Assembly (NCBI RefSeq): GCF_004770045.1
Contig: NZ_RQFO01000004.1
Span: 248,001 to 312,000, forward strand
Length of the DNA: 64,000 nucleotides
Direction of reading: 5' to 3'
Origin: Leptospira montravelensis
Lineage (GTDB): Bacteria > Spirochaetota > Leptospiria > Leptospirales > Leptospiraceae
Below, in pieces: positions 57,683-64,000 of the stretch; the first letter of the stretch is position 1, and each line of letters opens with the position of its first letter. Below the pieces are notes generated by a model. That model worked only from the letters and a program-made list of their open reading frames with translations. It was not told the origin of the DNA and did no database searches. The position numbers and the translations under genes are program-made.

Positions 57683-58306
57683 ATGAGAAACCAATTTTTG
57701 AGCCAAAGAAAGAAAATGGTCGTAGGGGATCCAATGACAGATGAACTTTGGGATTCTTATCTTCCTAAAAAATTTCAATTACTTTCCCCTTACCAGTGGA
57801 CACCGATTTCTGTCATTGAAAGGACATGGAATTATTTATCGAAGGATAAAGTAACTTCCGTTGTTGATTTAGGTTCTGGAGTTGGTAAATTCTGTATTTA
57901 CCTTTCAAAAGTATCGAATCATTCAATTGATATTTTAGGAATAGAAAATAGAGAAGAATTACTTAAAATATCTGAGTCTTTAAAGGAAATTTGGAATACA
58001 CCGGATGTTAATTTTAAAAATACAGATTTTTTAAATGAATTTCCAACTGGTCACTCTCATTATTTTTGTTTTAATCCTTTGTACGAAACGATGAAAGGAA
58101 GTCATTCTATAGATTCTTCCAAAAAAAAATCGGCACACCAGTTTTTAAAAGATTTAGAAATTCTAAAACAAAAACTTTTTTTACTTAGTCCAGGAACTAA
58201 ACTAATCACATTTCATGGGTTTGGTGGAAGTTACCTACCAGGATTCAGGATTATTTTAAAAGAAGAAATAAATAGTGGTGAGTATCTTATTTGGGAAAGA
58301 GAATAA
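57683..58306 (+). CDS. SAM-dependent methyltransferase-like protein
   Basis: A 207-residue class I methyltransferase fold with motif I VVDLGSGVGKFC near residues 61-72, an acidic residue in LGIENRE after strand 2 and FCFNPLYE in the motif IV position. The substrate is unknown. An internal ATG at 57734 is an alternative start. Confidence 0.78.
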   Translation: MRNQFLSQRKKMVVGDPMTDELWDSYLPKKFQLLSPYQWTPISVIERTWNYLSKDKVTSVVDLGSGVGKFCIYLSKVSNHSIDILGIENREELLKISESLKEIWNTPDVNFKNTDFLNEFPTGHSHYFCFNPLYETMKGSHSIDSSKKKSAHQFLKDLEILKQKLFLLSPGTKLITFHGFGGSYLPGFRIILKEEINSGEYLIWERE

Positions 58307-58352
58307 TTTCTATCCCAAATAAAAATGAAACACTTTTTTGAAATATGTTCTT

Positions 58353-59792
58353 TTAAGAAATGTTTCTTTGTAAATGTGGTTTTTTAATTATGAGATAAAG
58401 TAAACCACTGGAGATCACAATGAGTGTTGTGAAAATCATTCCGTAATTGATATACCAGGGTTCTTCGGGAGTTCTTGGCCAGACCATATTGGCAACCGCT
58501 GTCAACCCATATAACAAAGCCAAAACATTAATCCAAATTCCTAGTTTCCCTAAGGTAAAGGAACCAGATGGTTTCCAACCTTGATACCTTGCATATAAGG
58601 CAGCAAGAACAACCATTTGAAATGCAATATAAATTCCGGCAGAAGCAAAACTAATGATGGTAGTGACTGCATCTTGTAACCAATGACCAATACTTGCGAT
58701 TAAAATCGGAATGAGTCCAGTGATCACGAGAGCATTGACTGGAACTTTGTTTGATTTGGAAAGATGATTTAAGTATTTGCTTCCAAAAATCATTCCGTCC
58801 CTGGCAAAAGAAAATAAAAGGCGACTGGCGGCTGCTTGCAAACTGAGTAAACATGACAAAAAAGAAATCATAACTACTCCAATGACCATACGATAACCTG
58901 TCATTCCCATCGCCGAAACAAGGGTGGTGGTGACAGGATCACTATCTTCCCCTGAGATGGCTTTATCAATATTAGGAACTGCAAGTAAGAGTGCTAAACA
59001 AACAAAGGTCGCAGCGCCACCACCAATGTAAATTGTCATACGCATGGATTTTGGAATCGCAGCACTAGCGTTTGGTGTCTCTTCGGCGACATCACCACAG
59101 GCCTCAAATCCATAATAACAAAACATGGCTGCCACAGAAGATGCAAGGAAGGCTGGAAAATAATTTACACCTTCCCCAAAAGAAAAAGTATTCCATAGGA
59201 TAGATATGGAATTTACTTTTGCAAAAAATAATAAATAACCGCCAACGACGACTGCCCCAATCAGTTCACATAAAAATCCGAAAAACGCAACTTGTGCAAG
59301 TAGTCTTGTTCCACTCAAATTAAGAATCGTAGAAATAAGAATCATAAGAATGGCGATCCAGATAAATCCTGAATTCCCAAATTCAATTCCGATCAGTTGG
59401 CTAAGAAAGGGAGCTCCGCCTACACTTACCGCAGCCACAGTGGTAAATAATGCCCAGGCATACACCCAAGCTGACATCCAGGCCCATCGTTCGCCCACCA
59501 AACGCAGAGACCACGGATAAATTCCACCCGAGATGGGATACTGGGAAACGATTTCACCAAATACCAAACAAACTAAAAATTGTCCAAAACCTACTAGTAG
59601 GTAGTTCCAAATCATGGGAGGGCCACCGGCTTGGATGGCTAAGGCAAATACGGAATACACACCCACAACCGGTGAAAGATAAGTGAATCCCAAGGAAAAA
59701 TTTTCCCAAAAACTCATACTGCGGTCAAATTCAGACCTCAGTCCTAAAGCCTCTAATTGTGCTGTATCCTGATCCATCGATTTTTGATTCAT
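58353..59792 (-). CDS. APC family amino acid permease
   Basis: From the ATG at 59792 (AGGA 6 bases upstream) the product has 479 residues and about twelve membrane helices. The N-terminal FSLGFTYLSPVVGVYSVFALAI and FGEIVSQYPISGGIYPWSLRLVG and the central CYYGFEACGDVAEETPNA are typical of the amino acid/choline branch of the APC superfamily. A longer frame from 59945 lacks support. The substrate is probably an amino acid or amine. Confidence 0.88.
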   Translation of the reverse strand: MNQKSMDQDTAQLEALGLRSEFDRSMSFWENFSLGFTYLSPVVGVYSVFALAIQAGGPPMIWNYLLVGFGQFLVCLVFGEIVSQYPISGGIYPWSLRLVGERWAWMSAWVYAWALFTTVAAVSVGGAPFLSQLIGIEFGNSGFIWIAILMILISTILNLSGTRLLAQVAFFGFLCELIGAVVVGGYLLFFAKVNSISILWNTFSFGEGVNYFPAFLASSVAAMFCYYGFEACGDVAEETPNASAAIPKSMRMTIYIGGGAATFVCLALLLAVPNIDKAISGEDSDPVTTTLVSAMGMTGYRMVIGVVMISFLSCLLSLQAAASRLLFSFARDGMIFGSKYLNHLSKSNKVPVNALVITGLIPILIASIGHWLQDAVTTIISFASAGIYIAFQMVVLAALYARYQGWKPSGSFTLGKLGIWINVLALLYGLTAVANMVWPRTPEEPWYINYGMIFTTLIVISSGLLYLIIKKPHLQRNIS

Positions 59793-59918
59793 GAATGATC
59801 CTTTGGCATTGGTTTGTAATGTCGATCCAGGAATGGTTTTAGAGACTGCCTTGTTTTCTACAAACGATTTTGTTTTTCCATTGACGAATTGATTTTTAGT
59901 ACTTAAATTCCTCCTGTT

Positions 59919-60191
59919 ATGGAAAAAATGAAACTGAAACACCAAACTATCTTAATTGCTATCATTCTACTGTTTTCGCTTAGTTGTGCGAGTGCAGAGA
60001 CCAAAGAGGGATCATCGGATGAACCTGGATTAATGAGTAAAATCATTGAAAAAGCCAATTCGGAAGAAGGCCAAAAAGCGATCCAAATGGGAAAAGAAAA
60101 ACTCCAAGATCCAGAGACTCAAGAAAAACTAAAGGGATTACTTTCAAAGGATAAAAAGAAAAAAGAAGTGCCAGCAGTTCCTGGTCAGTAG
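59919..60191 (+). CDS. Small hypothetical lipoprotein
   Basis: A 90-residue product with lipobox LSCAS and a charged helical mature part (EEGQKAIQMGKEKLQDPETQEKL). No family is recognised. The ATG at 59928 is an alternative start. A terminator follows. Confidence 0.7.
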   Translation: MEKMKLKHQTILIAIILLFSLSCASAETKEGSSDEPGLMSKIIEKANSEEGQKAIQMGKEKLQDPETQEKLKGLLSKDKKKKEVPAVPGQ

Positions 60192-60219
60192 TTTCTTTTC
60201 CAATCGAAGGATCAGAAAA

Positions 60220-60270
60220 ACAAACTTTACAATTTCAAACAGAATCATTGTAAGGTTTGTCTTTTTTTTA
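60220..60270. terminator. Terminator after the small lipoprotein gene
   Basis: ACAAACTTTACAA (60220-60232) pairs with TTGTAAGGTTTGT (60248-60260) with one G-T pair, followed by a C and a long T-run. A-rich bases before the stem may help it act in both directions between convergent genes. Confidence 0.8.
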
Positions 60271-60274
60271 TTTT

Positions 60275-61372
60275 CTAAAACCGACTAAAATCCGCACTAT
60301 CACCTGACCAAAAAACGATTTCTTTTATTATCCAATGGTGAACAGCTAAATAATCTCCAGGTTGACAAAAGAAAAATAACGAGTGTTTTTCAGTTTTTGT
60401 GTCATTTACAATATATAATATATTTTCTTTGAGTAAAATTTCTTCCCAATCTTGAAATCGGTATGCCTTGTCATTCCAAAAGAATGTATCTTTTTTGATG
60501 CGAATTTCTTTTCTTTTTTTATAATTCCACCAAACGTATGTAATGGGAAAAAATCCCAATAATAAGGAAACTATTAAAAATCCTAATTGTACAATCGTGG
60601 GAGGAAACGTTTGCCAGGAATCTACCGAAAGTTCAAAAACAGATCCAAAAACAAAATGAATGATAAGAGTGAGTGCAAAACTAAGAGTAGTTCCAACAAA
60701 TACAAAAATTTTGGGTTGGTATTTAGATTTAAGGAGGCTCTCTGAATTAGTTCTTTGTATCGAGACTTGCGAATGAGTATCAAATGTGATTTCTGGTTCC
60801 AATATTTCTTTTGGTCGTTTTCGTTTGTGAATCGGTAGATCAAGTTCAGTATACGGGATCAATTCATTAGTTTCATTTTGAATTGAAGTTTTTAATATTT
60901 TTGCGATGGACTCACTCATGAGACGAATCTCTGGGTAGTTTGTAGATTCTGCTAGATGTACAGATTCCCCATCCAAATGACCTAAAACGGTATAAACAGT
61001 GATTGTTCGAGATCCGTTTTTAGTATTAACAGTATAAGTATATTCTGATAAAGAAATAAATTTGATGGAATCAAATGGTATGGTTCTAAGAATTTTGTTT
61101 TTTTCACCAAGTTGGATAACTCGCAAATTGGTATCGAAGTCAGACCATTTTGGTTTTAAAAAAATAAAGAGTAGGAAATGAGGGGATACAAAAAAGATAA
61201 CCATCATTCCCACTGCAAATACAAAAACCAATGGATCTTCTGCTAAAAATCCAGAACCGTAAAGAACCGGAATAAGGACTGCAATAGCTAATAAGTCAAA
61301 AACTAATAAGATTCGGTGAGCTAGTTTCGTGTTTTTGGACCTGTGGTCTAAATAGCGTTTTTTTGGATTCAT
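60275..61372 (-). CDS. Hypothetical membrane protein
   Basis: From the ATG at 61372 the product has 365 residues. Four hydrophobic segments form two pairs, near residues 20-70 and near 235-300. Between and after them are hydrophilic regions that each contain a beta-rich stretch (NLRVIQLGEKNKILRTIPFDSIKFI and KEIRIKKDTFFWNDKAYRFQDWEEIL), looking like two PH-like copies. No named family is recognised. Confidence 0.65.
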   Translation of the reverse strand: MNPKKRYLDHRSKNTKLAHRILLVFDLLAIAVLIPVLYGSGFLAEDPLVFVFAVGMMVIFFVSPHFLLFIFLKPKWSDFDTNLRVIQLGEKNKILRTIPFDSIKFISLSEYTYTVNTKNGSRTITVYTVLGHLDGESVHLAESTNYPEIRLMSESIAKILKTSIQNETNELIPYTELDLPIHKRKRPKEILEPEITFDTHSQVSIQRTNSESLLKSKYQPKIFVFVGTTLSFALTLIIHFVFGSVFELSVDSWQTFPPTIVQLGFLIVSLLLGFFPITYVWWNYKKRKEIRIKKDTFFWNDKAYRFQDWEEILLKENILYIVNDTKTEKHSLFFFCQPGDYLAVHHWIIKEIVFWSGDSADFSRF

Positions 61373-61445
61373 TGGGGTTCCTTGTCGCAATTTTCAGTTG
61401 TTCCCTTTGTCATTAAATGAACTCTAGTCTCAAAATTATAATTAT

Positions 61446-63911
61446 ATGAAAATGAAACTACTTCTCAATTGTATTTTGGTCATTGCCCTGATCACGGTCC
61501 CTGAAACGATACAGTTACAGGCACAGGAAGCAAACTCTAAACAAAATCCAGAATCCCAAGAACCTTTTCCTAAGGATACATTAGAGATTCCAGAAGAGAA
61601 TCCAGAGGATCCGAAATGGAAGAAAGCAGAAATTCGTGTGATCGGGGATAAAAAAGATCTAAAAAGAATTCCAGGTTCTGCCACCATCATTACTAAAAAG
61701 TTTTTAGAAGAAACAAGGCCCACTGACAATATGGAAGTTTTACGTCGTGTACCAGGAGCTAACATTCGTTACCAAGATCCTGCAGGTCTTACTATGAATT
61801 TAGGATTCAGGGGAGTGAGTGGAGAGGTTTCCAGAAAGGTTCTTATTTTAGAAGATGGACTCTTTACATCGCTAAACCCCTATGGGGAACCAGAGATGTA
61901 TTATACTCCTTCGATTGAACGTATGGAACGAATTGAAGTAGTAAAGGGTTCCGGTTCGATTCTTTTTGGACCATCTACAATTGGAGGAGTTGTAAACTTT
62001 ATCACAAGACGTCCTCCTAAAGATCCTACCTTAAATATCCAAACCATAGGTGGAGAGAACGCATACTTCAGCCAAATGGTAAACTACGGAGGAACTTTTG
62101 GTAATACCGGATTTGATGTGAATGTACTTAGAAAACAAGGTGATGGTTTTCGTGCCAACCAAGGTTACTTTGTCAATGAAGCCAATTTAAAAACCATACA
62201 CCAGTTAAATGAAAAACATAACATTACTACCAAAGTAGGATTCCACCAACAAGAATCCCAAGCCACCTATGTAGGTCTAACCACCGGAATGTTTCAAAAC
62301 AATCCTAAAGACAACCCGGCACAAAATGATAAAAGAACCATCGAACGTTATAGTTTTTCTATAGGACATGAATGGAGCCTTTCCGAAAAATCAAAACTCA
62401 TCACTCGTGTGTATTCAGCCTATACCGAAAGGAACTGGGCAAGACAGAATTATTCACGAAATTCACGGGGGAGCACCAAACCAACGGATACACTCGCTAC
62501 CTATGATGGAGAACCTTACACAGAAAGGCCAGGGGACACCATTTGGATGAGAGGAACAAACGCTCATAGAGACAGAACCTATAAATTTGCAGGTATCGAA
62601 ACTAAATTACAAACCGAAATTGAAACTGGTTCAATCAAACACGAAATTGATTTGGGAACTCGTTACCATCTGGATATGGCAAAGGTCCAACTTCTAAATG
62701 GTCCAACGACACCTGATTTTGTAGTCTACCCCAATGGAGTGGGATCTACACCTGCTGTTTTATTACAATCCCAAACAAGTTTGGCTAATAGTGGAGAACT
62801 TAGGGATGATGAAAGGCGGTCAGCCAAAGCAGTTTCTGTATATTTGCAGGACAGAATCCGCCTAACAGAAAAATTCTCTGTAATCCCTGGGGTGCGATAT
62901 GAGTCCTTTACACAAACACGCTCCATCAATCGTGCACGAAGAGATTTTGATCCAGCTACCTTTGATTATTTTTCTGGTACCAATCCAACCGTACAGTTAG
63001 ATAAAACTGCCACAGCTAAAAACCAAATTGTTTTACCTGGTTTTGGAACTACTTTGGATTTTGCAAAGAATATGACTTGGTTTACGGGAGTGCATAGAGG
63101 ATTTTCACCTCCTCGGTATGAATCTGCCATTTCACCTACAGCAGAAGATTTAGTATTAAAACCAGAACGTTCCTGGAACTATGAAACGGGTATTAGGGGA
63201 GATATTACCGAATACTTTAGTGGTCAATTGGTAGGTTATCTATTAAACTTCGAAGACCAAATCATCAATAGTTCTGCGGCTGGCGGAAACTTAGGGTCAA
63301 GACCTGTGAATGCAGGAAGGTCCATCCATCGTGGTGTGGAAACCAATATGACTTTTGACTTTGGACAATTTTGGAAGTTAAACTATCTAATCCCTTTAGA
63401 TATTATTTATACAAGGACAGAAGCAAAATCAAATCAATATACCTATAACCTAGGTGCATGGACCAAAGGTGATTCCAATCCATTTGCACATGTTGACACA
63501 AATGGAAATCGTCTTCCTTATGTTTCAAGAGATATCCTTACACTTTCTCTTGGAATTTCGAGTCGGAGCACAGGTTTTTATGCTAGAATTGAATGGCAAT
63601 ATTTTTCAAAACAATTTCACGATTTAGAAAATTCAAAAACTGTGAGTTGGTATGATACGGCAGGTTCCACAGCCGATTATAGAACTATTTTGAATTATGC
63701 TGGTATTAAATCTGATGTATCGGGTTTAGACGGAGAAATTCCTGCATACGAATTAGTAAATGCAAACATAGGCTACAAAAAGGATAATTGGTCGGTGTTT
63801 CTTTCTGGAAAAAACCTACAAGATCGAAAGTATATTTCTTCACGGTTGCCAGAAGGAATCCAACCTGGACCCTTTCGTCAGGTTAATTTCGGTATCACCT
63901 TACAACTGTAA
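61446..63911 (+). CDS. TonB-dependent outer membrane receptor (FecA-like)
   Basis: An 821-residue receptor with a signal peptide, an N-terminal plug (RIPGSATIITKKFLEE, NMEVLRRVPGANIRYQD, GFRGVSGEVSRKVLILEDG, VVKGSGSILFGPSTIGGVVNFITRRP) and a 22-strand-type barrel ending in the aromatic-hydrophobic NFGITLQL. The plug pattern is closest to ferric-citrate/siderophore receptors, so iron uptake is likely. No TonB or ABC partner is in the window. The last 12 bases overlap the convergent EAL gene. Confidence 0.92.
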   Translation: MKMKLLLNCILVIALITVPETIQLQAQEANSKQNPESQEPFPKDTLEIPEENPEDPKWKKAEIRVIGDKKDLKRIPGSATIITKKFLEETRPTDNMEVLRRVPGANIRYQDPAGLTMNLGFRGVSGEVSRKVLILEDGLFTSLNPYGEPEMYYTPSIERMERIEVVKGSGSILFGPSTIGGVVNFITRRPPKDPTLNIQTIGGENAYFSQMVNYGGTFGNTGFDVNVLRKQGDGFRANQGYFVNEANLKTIHQLNEKHNITTKVGFHQQESQATYVGLTTGMFQNNPKDNPAQNDKRTIERYSFSIGHEWSLSEKSKLITRVYSAYTERNWARQNYSRNSRGSTKPTDTLATYDGEPYTERPGDTIWMRGTNAHRDRTYKFAGIETKLQTEIETGSIKHEIDLGTRYHLDMAKVQLLNGPTTPDFVVYPNGVGSTPAVLLQSQTSLANSGELRDDERRSAKAVSVYLQDRIRLTEKFSVIPGVRYESFTQTRSINRARRDFDPATFDYFSGTNPTVQLDKTATAKNQIVLPGFGTTLDFAKNMTWFTGVHRGFSPPRYESAISPTAEDLVLKPERSWNYETGIRGDITEYFSGQLVGYLLNFEDQIINSSAAGGNLGSRPVNAGRSIHRGVETNMTFDFGQFWKLNYLIPLDIIYTRTEAKSNQYTYNLGAWTKGDSNPFAHVDTNGNRLPYVSRDILTLSLGISSRSTGFYARIEWQYFSKQFHDLENSKTVSWYDTAGSTADYRTILNYAGIKSDVSGLDGEIPAYELVNANIGYKKDNWSVFLSGKNLQDRKYISSRLPEGIQPGPFRQVNFGITLQL

Positions 63912-64000
63912 ATTGGCCGCTGCTGGAAGAGCTGGGGAAGGTTTCATAAACAGATATCCTTGGGAGTATTCAATTCCCAAGGTTTCAATCATATCCTGAA
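63900..64000 (-). CDS. EAL-domain protein, C-terminal end (partial)
   Basis: Reading leftward from the window edge gives IETLGIEYSQGYLFMKPSPAL and a stop at 63900-63902. The LGIEYSQGYLF stretch is the characteristic end of EAL c-di-GMP phosphodiesterase domains. The rest lies outside the window. Confidence 0.75.
   Translation of the reverse strand, partial: QDMIETLGIEYSQGYLFMKPSPALPAAANLQL

Overview
The window is a chromosomal segment of a spirochaete. The ribosomal-protein order, the hisZ-purA pair, many short-lipobox lipoproteins, a FecA-like TonB receptor, a cytochrome-c haem exporter and a moderate G+C of roughly 40 percent all fit Leptospira, probably the saprophytic side of the genus. 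This assignment rests on protein resemblance; the species cannot be resolved from the sequence alone.

Bases 1-6680 are the end of the spc operon and the alpha operon: rplR (3' end), rpsE, rpmD, rplO, secY, adk, infA, rpmJ, rpsM, rpsK, rpsD, rpoA and rplQ, closed by a strong terminator. infA appears to start at CTG. Bases 6.7-24.4 kb are ordinary core genes: a PAS histidine kinase, a PlsC-GpsA fusion, hisZ-purA, tRNA-Lys and tRNA-Glu, a DUF2400 protein that looks like an Fe-S HhH-GPD glycosylase relative, HMG-CoA lyase, an orphan ABC ATPase, a TPR protein, ccmABC, a receiver-phosphatase, purC-purS-purQ, glgC and an EAL phosphodiesterase.

Bases 24.4-39.1 kb form a concentrated iron-sulfur and thiol region. 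A Fur/PerR-like palindrome precedes sufC-sufD-Rieske-sufS-sufU-sufT, which runs almost without gaps into a lipoprotein gamma-glutamyltransferase, glutamate-cysteine ligase and an ATP-grasp glutathione synthetase. The opposite strand then carries two glutaredoxins, two BolA proteins, a glutathione transferase, an ABC-2 transporter, the tRNA hydroxylase TrhO and a flavin disulfide oxidoreductase. sufB is not in the window. After that come an SDR gene divergent from a LysR regulator with a palindromic operator, a secreted EndA-type nuclease, a glyoxalase-II-like enzyme, serA, a lipoprotein and lysS.

The accessory part lies between tRNA-Leu (46.8 kb) and a DHFR-family gene (54.3 kb). It begins with an IS1595/ISXO2-type transposase whose reading frame runs antisense through the whole tRNA-Leu. 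Next is a GC-rich stretch able to form competing hairpins, then a visibly AT-rich run of minus-strand genes: an SGNH/GDSL hydrolase surrounded by unrecognised lipoproteins. Four genes here are broken: a TGA in the SGNH signal peptide, a TAA in a TRL-like gene and two single-base shifts in poly-A tracts. No comparable lesions were noticed elsewhere in the window. This lipoprotein-SGNH cassette is the best candidate for an undescribed system, but it looks like a decaying or phase-variable copy.

The window ends with core and metabolic genes: an alpha/beta hydrolase, a DUF1499 protein, a renalase-like oxidoreductase, a methyltransferase, an APC permease, a small lipoprotein, a membrane protein, a TonB-dependent receptor and the 3' end of an EAL-domain gene.
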